Origin: Sulfurimonas sp. SAG-AH-194-C21
GTDB taxonomy: Bacteria > Campylobacterota > Campylobacteria > Campylobacterales > Sulfurimonadaceae
DNA: 64,000 nt
NCBI RefSeq assembly: GCF_029215985.1
Contig: NZ_JAEMVC010000007.1
Span: 1 to 64,000 of the forward strand
Direction: 5' to 3'
Of this stretch, positions 25,753-33,201 are shown piece after piece. The notes beneath the pieces are model-generated. The model searched no databases. It was not told the origin of the DNA and saw only the letters and a list, made by a program, of their open reading frames with translations. A program made the translations under genes and the position numbers. The first letter of the stretch is position 1. Every line of letters starts with the position of its first letter.

Positions 25753-26172
25753 CTACTTTTTGTCACACTCACTAAGTTTTATGTCTTCGCCTTCGTCTTT
25801 ACCACCCTCTTTTTTATCAGCACCAAGAGATATAAGTTCTACTTTTCCCTCGTCGTTTATGTAAATAAACTCTCTTCCCCATGAATCTTTTGGCATTTTG
25901 CCATCTTTAAAATAAGAATCATTTTGAGTAAGAGCTTTTAAGCCATCTTCTGTTGATGGATATAAATCATTTTTGATTTTGTACATATCTAATGCACCAT
26001 CATAAATAGACTTCATCTGAACACATACTAAGTCTCGTTTAGCTTCAGCACCCTTTCCTGTTAGTGATGGCATAACCATAGCAGCTAATAGTCCTAGAAT
26101 AACGATAACGATCATAAGTTCTATAAGTGAGAAACCTTTTTTAAAGTTTGTTTTTTTTGTATTTTTTTGCAT
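25753..26172 (-). CDS. gspG: Type II secretion major pseudopilin
   Basis: 139 residues. Prepilin signal KKTNFKKG / FSLIELMIVIVILGLLAAMVMP, then the GspG-specific region DMYKIKNDLYPSTEDGLKALTQ and PKDSWGREFIYIN, with the C-terminal acidic calcium-binding loop region (GADKKEGGKDEGEDIKL). Forms the pseudopilus shaft. First gene of the second T2SS operon; a TATAAT lies on the minus strand about 30 bp upstream (26203-26208). Confidence 0.95.
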   Translation of the reverse strand: MQKNTKKTNFKKGFSLIELMIVIVILGLLAAMVMPSLTGKGAEAKRDLVCVQMKSIYDGALDMYKIKNDLYPSTEDGLKALTQNDSYFKDGKMPKDSWGREFIYINDEGKVELISLGADKKEGGKDEGEDIKLSECDKK

Positions 26173-26255
26173 TAGTATTGCCTTTTATATTTTTATTGTC
26201 TCATTATAGTGAAAAAAGTTACGATTCGGAAATAGATAATGATATTTTAAATGAA

Positions 26256-26363
26256 GACTCTTCTCCAGATACCTGCGGCACATAATCACTAAAAGCGTGC
26301 TGCTGTATTCCTACCCTGACACATTACCTTTAGTAACCATTGCACAGGTCTAAAGAAGAGAAC
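26256..26363 (-). ncRNA. ffs: Signal recognition particle RNA (small, 4.5S type)
   Basis: The minus strand folds into one long hairpin: CTCTTCT pairs with AGAAGAG at the base, ACCTG with CAGGT, and ACTAAAG with the TTTTAGT segment. The apex has GTCAG, then a short stem closed by a GGAA tetraloop (GTA GGAA TAC), then AGCAGC on the 3' side, the hallmark helix 8 of bacterial SRP RNA that binds Ffh. TATACT lies 6-7 bp upstream of the predicted 5' end. Ends are estimated from the base of the helix. It lies between the HPt gene and gspG. Confidence 0.88.
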
Positions 26364-26388
26364 TGGAAGTATATCTAAATATAATTAT

Positions 26389-26727
26389 TTATATCTTAAT
26401 TGTAGCTACTGCTGCACTCATTGCTTCTAAATATTTCACATATTCGAATCTTGAGTTGTTCTCACCAGCTGCGAGTTCCACTTCTCTAGACATCTCATAC
26501 AGATCATTAAAACGCAAGTTCCCAGCACTTCCTTTTAAAAAGTGGGCAGATGCTCTGATAGTTTCATAATCATTACTCTGAGCAGCTGTCTTTAATTTTA
26601 ACAGTACAGGATCAGCCTCTTCTAAAAAACTTGCAAGAAGAAGGGGAATATGTTTTGGTTTAAGTCCAATCTCTTTTGCCATTTCCTCATAATTTAAATT
26701 AGAATAGTCTGGATTACTAAGTGCCAT
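26389..26727 (-). CDS. HPt-domain phosphotransfer protein
   Basis: 112 residues consisting of one histidine-phosphotransfer domain. The phospho-accepting His is His62 in SAHFLKGSAGNLRF, the canonical H-x-L-K-G-x-[AS]-x-x-[LI]-G-like motif. Such stand-alone HPt proteins relay phosphate between hybrid kinases and response regulators. No cognate kinase is adjacent, so the partner is unknown. The gene is divergent from the recycling operon. Confidence 0.88.
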   Translation of the reverse strand: MALSNPDYSNLNYEEMAKEIGLKPKHIPLLLASFLEEADPVLLKLKTAAQSNDYETIRASAHFLKGSAGNLRFNDLYEMSREVELAAGENNSRFEYVKYLEAMSAAVATIKI

Positions 26728-26787
26728 AAAAAATTTCCTTGTTATATTTTCACTATAATATCGAAATTAACTTTAAAGGAAAACTTA

Positions 26788-27327
26788 TTGATTTATTTAG
26801 TTATAGCACTCAAGAGTGAGGTCCAAGCCTTTGTTGACAGAGATAAACTTAAAAAAACAAAACTTGGCAAATATACTCTTTTTTATGATGAAACTAAAAA
26901 AATAATACTTAGTGGGATTGGAGTAATAAATGCAAGAGAAGCCACCCAAGCCCTCATCAATCAATATGATATAACAGATGATGACATATATATAAATATA
27001 GGTATTTGTGGTGCTGTACAAGACTATGAAATAGGTTCACTTTTAGAAATAGGAGAAGTTGTTTATGATGGTATAGCTCATCCTTTTAAAAAGAGTAAAA
27101 AGAGTCTTGTTTGTGTGGATGAAGCTATAAGTGAGGCAAAGTATGATGTAGTAGATATGGAATCTTATGGATTTTTAGATGCAGTTACTCATTCACCTGC
27201 CATAAAAAACTTTCATATCCTTAAAGTAGTGAGTGACAACTTTAAGCCAGAGAGTGTTACAAAAGAGAAAACGAAATCACTTATCTTTAAAGTGATTAAT
27301 GATATAAATAAGCTAATAATTATCTAA
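26788..27327 (+). CDS. MTA/SAH nucleosidase-like phosphorylase-superfamily protein
   Basis: 179 residues, start TTG with AAAGGA 8 bp upstream. It follows the 5'-methylthioadenosine/S-adenosylhomocysteine nucleosidase fold: N-terminal LVIALKSEVQAF with the acidic residue equivalent to E. coli Glu12, SGIGVINAREA, NIGICGAV, the ribose-binding VDMESYGF (Glu174 equivalent) and the catalytic Asp in VVSDNF. It is about 50 residues shorter than MTAN, losing part of the substrate loop. Campylobacterota use MTAN-type enzymes for aminofutalosine, but this short form may have a different substrate. First gene of the peptidoglycan recycling unit. Confidence 0.72.
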   Translation: MIYLVIALKSEVQAFVDRDKLKKTKLGKYTLFYDETKKIILSGIGVINAREATQALINQYDITDDDIYINIGICGAVQDYEIGSLLEIGEVVYDGIAHPFKKSKKSLVCVDEAISEAKYDVVDMESYGFLDAVTHSPAIKNFHILKVVSDNFKPESVTKEKTKSLIFKVINDINKLIII

Positions 27328-27337
27328 GAGGATACTA

Positions 27338-28996
27338 ATGAAAATATTTTTACTGCTACTTCAAACATTTTTACTTCTAAACGCAGCCCCTACAGAAGAT
27401 ATAGAACTTAAAAAGATGATAGGAAAAATGCTTATCGTTGGATTTGAAGATCAAACTATTTTTTATAACTCTCAAGTTGTTAAAGACATCCAAACATATA
27501 ACTTAGGTGGTGTCATTCTTTTTGATAAGTTTTACAATGATAGAAAACGAGTAAAAAATATACTCAATGCCTACCAAGTAAAGCATCTCACAGGTGATTT
27601 ACAAAAATACTCTAAAAATCCTCTTTTTATAGGTATAGACCAAGAGGGTGGAAAAGTTGCTAGACTCAAACCTGCATACGGATTTTTAAAAATACCCTCT
27701 GCGTTTGTTGTCTCTAAACTAAATGCCAAAGAAGCACAAGAAATATACATCGCTCAAGCAAAGATGTTACACAGTGTAGGTATAAACCTCAACTTTGCAC
27801 CGGTAGTTGACCTTAGTGTAAATCCTCAAAATAGAGTTATCGTCGGACTTGAACGCTCTTTTGGTAAAACAAGTAAAGATGTAGTGAAGTATGCCTCTTT
27901 AGTTATAGATGCACAAAAAGAAGAAAGAATAATCTCCGTTTTAAAGCACTTTCCGGGGCATGGTTCTTCTCTTGGGGATTCACATAAAGGTTTTGTAGAT
28001 GTTAGTGAGACATGGACTCAAAAAGAGTTAAATCCATACAAAACACTTATACAACAAAACAGAGCCGATGCGATTATGACAGCCCATGTATTTAATAAAC
28101 ATCTTGATAAAAAGTATCCAGCAACACTCTCTTATAAGGTAAATACACAACTGCTTCGTAACAAACTCCATTTTAAAGGTTTAATCATCAGTGATGATAT
28201 GCAGATGAAAGCTATCTCTGCACACTATTCACTCCAAGAGAGTACTACTTTAGCCATAAACGCAGGAGTAGATATCTTACTCTTTGGAAATCAGCTCGCT
28301 CTCAATAGTGTTAAAGAGATTGTTGAAACTATATATAAACAAGTAAAAAGTGGTGCTATCGATTTAGAGACAATTAAAAGAGCAAATCTTCGTATACAAA
28401 ATATGCATACAAAGAATTCTATCATCTCTAAACCCATCATCTTTACAGGCAAACGCAGACAACTCACAAAAGAGTACATCAAAACACACTATGGACTTAC
28501 TGTAAAAAACATAAAAATAATTCCAAAAAACATAGTTGTTCACTGGACTGCTATGATGGATTTTGACAAATCTTTCGAGCGACTTAATCCTGAACTACTT
28601 TTTAGTGATAGAAAAGATATAGCCAAAGCCTCTGCCCTAAATGTCTCTGCTCATTACCTGATAGACCGCAAAGGTATCATTCATCAACTTATGCCTGATA
28701 ATATCATGGCTAGACATGTTATAGGGCTTAACTACTCAAGTATAGGTATAGAAAATGTTGGTGGGAAGAACAATACAAAAGAAGATTTAACAGCAGCACA
28801 ATTACAAGCAAATATCGCACTCATAAAATATCTCAAAGTAAAGTATCCTAGTATCAAAAATGTTCTTGGGCATTATGAGTATAGAAAATATGAAAGCTCA
28901 AAACTTTGGTTAGAAAAAGACAAGAGTTATAGAACACAAAAGAATGACCCTGGAGAAATATTTATGTACAAGATAAGAGAAGCTCTTGATAACTAG
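27338..28996 (+). CDS. nagZ: Exported NagZ beta-N-acetylglucosaminidase fused to AmpD-like amidase
   Basis: 552 residues with a signal peptide (MKIFLLLLQTFLLLNAAP). Residues 25-350 are a glycoside hydrolase family 3 domain: IGIDQEGGKVARL (99-110), KHFPGHG (203-209) with the NagZ Asp214-Ser-His216 acid/base dyad, and nucleophile Asp286 in LIISDDMQM. Residues 395-550 are an Amidase_2 domain: zinc ligands His402 (VVHWTA), His512 (LGHYEYR) and Asp537 (DPGE), with catalytic Glu472 in SIGIEN. The fusion could remove GlcNAc and stem peptide from anhydromuropeptides in the periplasm. NagZ is cytoplasmic in most Gram-negatives, so export is notable. AGAGGA precedes the ATG. Confidence 0.88.
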   Translation: MKIFLLLLQTFLLLNAAPTEDIELKKMIGKMLIVGFEDQTIFYNSQVVKDIQTYNLGGVILFDKFYNDRKRVKNILNAYQVKHLTGDLQKYSKNPLFIGIDQEGGKVARLKPAYGFLKIPSAFVVSKLNAKEAQEIYIAQAKMLHSVGINLNFAPVVDLSVNPQNRVIVGLERSFGKTSKDVVKYASLVIDAQKEERIISVLKHFPGHGSSLGDSHKGFVDVSETWTQKELNPYKTLIQQNRADAIMTAHVFNKHLDKKYPATLSYKVNTQLLRNKLHFKGLIISDDMQMKAISAHYSLQESTTLAINAGVDILLFGNQLALNSVKEIVETIYKQVKSGAIDLETIKRANLRIQNMHTKNSIISKPIIFTGKRRQLTKEYIKTHYGLTVKNIKIIPKNIVVHWTAMMDFDKSFERLNPELLFSDRKDIAKASALNVSAHYLIDRKGIIHQLMPDNIMARHVIGLNYSSIGIENVGGKNNTKEDLTAAQLQANIALIKYLKVKYPSIKNVLGHYEYRKYESSKLWLEKDKSYRTQKNDPGEIFMYKIREALDN

Positions 28997-30467
28997 TAGC
29001 TTCTCCGGACTTGATTGGTTTATATTTCTAGCCTACTTTGGCGTTTTAGCCTTTAGCTCTTACCGGTTTTCTCTTACTCAGATTCGCTCAAGTAGAGAGT
29101 ACTTTACAGCTTCTAACTCTATGCCTCTCTTAGCAGTTGCCATCAGTATACTTGCCACATCGCAATCCGCTGCAACCTTTTTAGGAGTACCAGAATTTTC
29201 TTATGCACACAACTTCACACTCATAGGTTTTTACTTCTCTTCACTATTAGCTGTCTTTTTTGTAGCAAAGTTTTTTGTACCAAAGTTTTATGAGATTAAA
29301 GCTATTACTGTCTATGAACTTTTAGAGACAAGATATGGTGAGAGTGCAAAAAAACAGGCAGGCATGATGTTTTTAGTTGGGCGAGTAATGGCAAGTGGGG
29401 CTAGACTCTACATCGCGGCATTAGCCATTAGTATGATACTATTTTTAGATATCTTACTCCCCCATATGATAATTTCTATTTTCATCTTAGTACTTGGAGC
29501 TTTGGCTTATACCTATTTTGGTGGTGTTAAATCCGTTATACTCAGTGATGTTATTCAGGCTATCACTTATGTAAGTGCTGGGCTTGTTGTCGTTTTTTAT
29601 CTCTACACTTCACTTGAGGGTGTAGATATTATCGCAGTTTTACATGCAAGCAACAAACTAGAGTTTATAGATACTTCTTTGGATGGTAAGTTTAGTATCA
29701 TAGGACTGTTAAGTGGATGGTTACTCTTAAATATCGCGGCGTTTGGACTTGATCAAGATATGACACAACGAGTTCTCTCTTGTAAAAATAAAGATGAAGC
29801 ATCGCGTTCACTTATACTCTCTATACTTTTTACCATCCCTATCGTATTACTCTTTTTACTCATCGGTGCCCTGCTTTTTGTCTATTATGAAAATGCAAAT
29901 GTAGTCCAGAGTTTTAATGGCGAGAAAATTACTATCTTTATGTACTATATCTTAAACGAGATGCCTGAGGGACTTCGTGGGTTTGTAACTGTGGGAGCAA
30001 TTGCAGCCGCTCTCTCAAGCACAAACTCAGTTCTAGGAGCTCTCTCCTCAGTCGCCATAGAAGATCTTTATAAACCTTATAAACTAAAGAAAAATCCAAA
30101 GACAGACGAGACTCACTTCATAAAAGCATCAAGAAACGCAGTCCTCTTGTTCGCTGTTATCTTATCAGCAATGGCAATCCTTTCTTACTTTTGGCAAAGG
30201 TACTCAGAGCTCTCACTTATAGGTTTCGCCCTTGGCGTCATGGCATTTGCCTACACTGGTCTACTTGGAGTATTCTTCTCAGCTATATTTACTAAGAGAG
30301 GCAGTGCAAAAGCTGTCCCTTATGCTCTAATCGGAGGTTTTTTAACAGTGCTCGTTTTTCAACCTTATACATTTGGACTAAGCATAGGTTTTGCATGGCA
30401 GATAACTATTGGAACTGTCATATCATTTGCTATAATGCAAATAACAAAAAAGGACAAGTATGCATAA
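28986..30467 (+). CDS. Sodium:solute symporter family transporter, candidate amino-sugar importer
   Basis: 493 residues and about 13 transmembrane helices. SSS-family features: SREYFTASNSMPLLAVAISILATSQSAATFLG near the N-terminus, TYFGGVKSVILSDVIQA around 185-200, LDQDMTQRVLSCKNKDEA near 260 and AAALSSTNSVLGALSSVAIEDLY near 345. The start is TTG at 28986, overlapping nagZ by 11 bp, and the stop overlaps anmK by 8 bp, so it is embedded in the recycling operon. Family members carry sugars, amino acids or vitamins; import of anhydroMurNAc or related sugars is inferred from context only. Confidence 0.85.
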   Translation: MITSSFSGLDWFIFLAYFGVLAFSSYRFSLTQIRSSREYFTASNSMPLLAVAISILATSQSAATFLGVPEFSYAHNFTLIGFYFSSLLAVFFVAKFFVPKFYEIKAITVYELLETRYGESAKKQAGMMFLVGRVMASGARLYIAALAISMILFLDILLPHMIISIFILVLGALAYTYFGGVKSVILSDVIQAITYVSAGLVVVFYLYTSLEGVDIIAVLHASNKLEFIDTSLDGKFSIIGLLSGWLLLNIAAFGLDQDMTQRVLSCKNKDEASRSLILSILFTIPIVLLFLLIGALLFVYYENANVVQSFNGEKITIFMYYILNEMPEGLRGFVTVGAIAAALSSTNSVLGALSSVAIEDLYKPYKLKKNPKTDETHFIKASRNAVLLFAVILSAMAILSYFWQRYSELSLIGFALGVMAFAYTGLLGVFFSAIFTKRGSAKAVPYALIGGFLTVLVFQPYTFGLSIGFAWQITIGTVISFAIMQITKKDKYA

Positions 30468-31548
30468 AAAAGAACTCTATATCGGTGTAATGTCAGGAAC
30501 AAGTCTTGATGGTGTGGATATCGCTTTGTGTGAGATAACAGATACTAGCTGTGAACTTTTAAAATCATATGAGTATCCTTTTGATCTTAAGCTAAAAAAT
30601 GAGATATTTCAGATGATATCTACACCCACTACTCTTAAAAATGTTGGTGAACTTGACCATAAACTCGGATTTATGTTTAGTGATGCTATCAATGCCTTTG
30701 TAAAAAATGAAGATATAGACACTTCGAGTATTACCGCTATCGGTCTTCATGGTCAAACACTTTGGCACTCTCCTGATGGGGACACTCCTTTTTCTATGCA
30801 GCTTGGCGATGCAAATATTGTGTGCGCTCAAACAGGCATAAGAACAATAGCAGACTTTAGACGCATGGATATAGCAAATGGTGGACAAGGTGCCCCTTTT
30901 GCTCCTGCGTTTCATAAGTTTCTTTTTGCACATTTAGAAAAAAAAGTGGCTGTTTTAAACATAGGTGGTATGGCAAATATCACTATTTTAGATGAGAAAA
31001 CTCTTGGCTGGGATGCTGGTTGTGGAAATGTTTTACTTGATTGGTGGATGAGTCAAACACAGCTTAAACCGTATGATAAAGATGGGGATTTTGCTCGTAG
31101 TGGTAAACTATCTCAGGCACTTTTAGCACTTATGCTCCAAGATGAATACTTCTCAAGAATAGCCCCAAAAAGTACAGGAAGAGAGTACTTTAATGCGCTT
31201 TGGATTGAAGAAAAACTTACAAAATTTGAACATTTATGCGATAATGACATACAAAGGACTCTCCTCGAACTTACAGCACAAACTATTGCAAATGATTTAA
31301 AGGACAGGAATATTACAACTATTATAGTCTGTGGTGGCGGTGCTAGAAACACTTTTCTTATACAAAGGCTAGAAGAGCTTACAACTTGTGAGCTTAAACG
31401 CAGTGACGAATTAGGTATAAATAGCGATGCACTCGAAGCGATGGCGTTTGCATGGTTTGCTTATAAACGCAGTAATAAACAGCTAGTAGACTTATGTTCT
31501 ATCACTGGTGCTACAAAACCTTCACAACTCGGGGCTATATATGGATAA
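30460..31548 (+). CDS. anmK: Anhydro-N-acetylmuramic acid kinase
   Basis: 362 residues, close to the 369 of E. coli AnmK. Motifs: MSGTSLDGVDIALCE (nucleotide binding), LHGQTLWHSP, DFRRMDIANGGQGAPFAPAFH, NIGGMANITIL, AGCGNVLLDWW and VCGGGARNTFLI. The enzyme opens the 1,6-anhydro ring of anhMurNAc and phosphorylates O6, giving MurNAc-6-phosphate in the cytoplasm. Its start overlaps the symporter and its stop overlaps amgK by 8 bp. No murQ etherase is near, which argues for the AmgK/MurU branch. Confidence 0.96.
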   Translation: MHKKELYIGVMSGTSLDGVDIALCEITDTSCELLKSYEYPFDLKLKNEIFQMISTPTTLKNVGELDHKLGFMFSDAINAFVKNEDIDTSSITAIGLHGQTLWHSPDGDTPFSMQLGDANIVCAQTGIRTIADFRRMDIANGGQGAPFAPAFHKFLFAHLEKKVAVLNIGGMANITILDEKTLGWDAGCGNVLLDWWMSQTQLKPYDKDGDFARSGKLSQALLALMLQDEYFSRIAPKSTGREYFNALWIEEKLTKFEHLCDNDIQRTLLELTAQTIANDLKDRNITTIIVCGGGARNTFLIQRLEELTTCELKRSDELGINSDALEAMAFAWFAYKRSNKQLVDLCSITGATKPSQLGAIYG

Positions 31549-32491
31549 GCTCGACACTCTTGTATCTTGGATAAAAACTACTCCGTATGTAGATTTTACA
31601 CTCAGTATCGCAAGTGCAGATGCAAGTTTTCGTAAGTATTATCGTTTAACTAAAACCTCTAAAACTGTTATAGTTATGGATAGCTCTTTAGAGTTAGCCT
31701 CACTTTCTCCTTTTTTAGATGTAACGCAGAGGTTATTAAACGCAGGGGTCAAAGCTCCACATATTTTAGAGAGAAATGAGAAAGATGGGTATTTGATTTT
31801 AGAAGATTTTGGAAATGTGCCACTTCTTGATGTATTAGAGAGTTCTAACTTTAAGGAACACTATAAAAATAGCATAAATGAAATACTCAAAATGCAAGAT
31901 GCAGATACAGCTAATCTTCCTTTGTATGACAAAGCTTTTTTACACTTCGAAATGGACTTGATGAAAGAGTGGTACTTAGAAAAAAAGCTTTCTTATTCTT
32001 TAACTACTCAAGAAAACGGACTTATAAGTTCTACACTTAATGCTATCTCTGATGTAGTTCTACAACAGCCCCAAGAGGTTTTTGTACACCGTGACTTTCA
32101 CTCTAGAAATATCATGCTCACACCTCAAAATGGAATAGGAGTCATTGACTATCAAGATGCGATGAGTGGTTCTATAACCTATGACTTAGTATCACTTTTA
32201 AAAGACTGCTACATTGCGTTTGATAGAGCAGACATAGAAGAATTAGCCCTTTACTTTAGAGATAAAAAAGCTTTAGATGTAAGTGATACTGTCTTTTTAA
32301 AATGGTTTGACTTGATGGGTCTACAACGCCATATAAAAGTACTTGGTGTCTTCTCACGACTACACCTCAGAGATAAAAAAGATGGTTACCTAAAAGACAT
32401 TCCCCTTGTTCTTAAGTATACGATAGAGACTGCATTACGATATGATGAGACTAAAGAGTTTGCTTTTCTTTTACAAAGTATCACCAAATGA
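31541..32491 (+). CDS. amgK: MurNAc/GlcNAc anomeric kinase
   Basis: 316 residues from the ATG at 31541, which overlaps the anmK stop; the upstream in-frame start would overlap anmK by 41 bp. Aminoglycoside phosphotransferase fold: SADASFRKYYRL (substrate/glycine-rich loop), YLILEDFG, the catalytic loop VFVHRDFHSRNIML and the metal-binding IDYQDAM. AmgK phosphorylates the anomeric hydroxyl of MurNAc or GlcNAc to the alpha-1-phosphate. Immediately followed by murU with a 4-bp overlap, as in Pseudomonas. Confidence 0.9.
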   Translation: MDKLDTLVSWIKTTPYVDFTLSIASADASFRKYYRLTKTSKTVIVMDSSLELASLSPFLDVTQRLLNAGVKAPHILERNEKDGYLILEDFGNVPLLDVLESSNFKEHYKNSINEILKMQDADTANLPLYDKAFLHFEMDLMKEWYLEKKLSYSLTTQENGLISSTLNAISDVVLQQPQEVFVHRDFHSRNIMLTPQNGIGVIDYQDAMSGSITYDLVSLLKDCYIAFDRADIEELALYFRDKKALDVSDTVFLKWFDLMGLQRHIKVLGVFSRLHLRDKKDGYLKDIPLVLKYTIETALRYDETKEFAFLLQSITK

Positions 32492-33201
32492 AAGCGATGA
32501 TACTAGCAGCCGGTCTCGGGAAAAGAATGCGACCTCTTACAGACTCTCTTCCAAAACCTCTTTTAGAAGTACAAGGCAAAGCTCTTATACTTTGGCATAT
32601 AGAAAAACTTGTAAAAAATGGCTTTAAAGAAGTAGTTATAAACATTGCTCATTTAGGCTATAAAATTCCTGAATTTTTAGGTGATGGTTCTGAGTATGGT
32701 ATTAGTATTTTCTACTCTGATGAGCAAGAATCTGGTGCACTAGAGTCTGCTGGTGGTATTAAAAAAGCACTCCCACTTTTAGGAAATGAGCCTTTTTTAG
32801 TTGTTAATGGTGATGTTTTCTGCGACTATGAGTTTGATGCTAGCTTTCTTTTACAAGGGAAAAAAGCACACCTTATTTTAGTTCCTAACCCCAAGCATAA
32901 CACTAAAGGTGACTTTTCCCTCAAGCAAGGTGTAGTTTTAAACAAAGCTGATGAAATGTATACCTTCTCAGGTATAGGGTATTATACTCATGAGTTTTTT
33001 GATACTATCGCTATAGAAAAAAAATCCCTCGCACCACTTTTACGACAAAGCATAGATAAACAAGAGATAAGTGGTGAAGTGTTTACAAAGATGTGGCACG
33101 ATATCGGTACACCTTCAAGATTAAAAGAGATAAACAATGAAAACGAAACTACTACTCATACTCCTCACACTCAGCACACTCCTTCAAGCAAAGTACACTA
33201 A
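32488..33201 (+). CDS. murU: MurNAc-1-phosphate uridylyltransferase
   Basis: 237 residues. Nucleotidyltransferase signature MILAAGLGKRMRPLT followed by PKPLLEVQGKALI, then GGIKKALPLLG and VVNGDVFCD with the metal-binding Asp. MurU joins MurNAc-1-phosphate and UTP to give UDP-MurNAc, bypassing MurA/MurB and therefore the fosfomycin target. The last 20 residues overlap the next gene in another frame over 65 bp and are low-complexity (T, H, P), so the C-terminus has probably been extended. Identity is supported by the amgK neighbour. Confidence 0.9.
   Translation: MKAMILAAGLGKRMRPLTDSLPKPLLEVQGKALILWHIEKLVKNGFKEVVINIAHLGYKIPEFLGDGSEYGISIFYSDEQESGALESAGGIKKALPLLGNEPFLVVNGDVFCDYEFDASFLLQGKKAHLILVPNPKHNTKGDFSLKQGVVLNKADEMYTFSGIGYYTHEFFDTIAIEKKSLAPLLRQSIDKQEISGEVFTKMWHDIGTPSRLKEINNENETTTHTPHTQHTPSSKVH

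Noticed and set aside
26173..26388. Plain intergenic spacer upstream of gspG
   Set aside because: The minus strand folds into the SRP RNA, so most of this gap is a gene.
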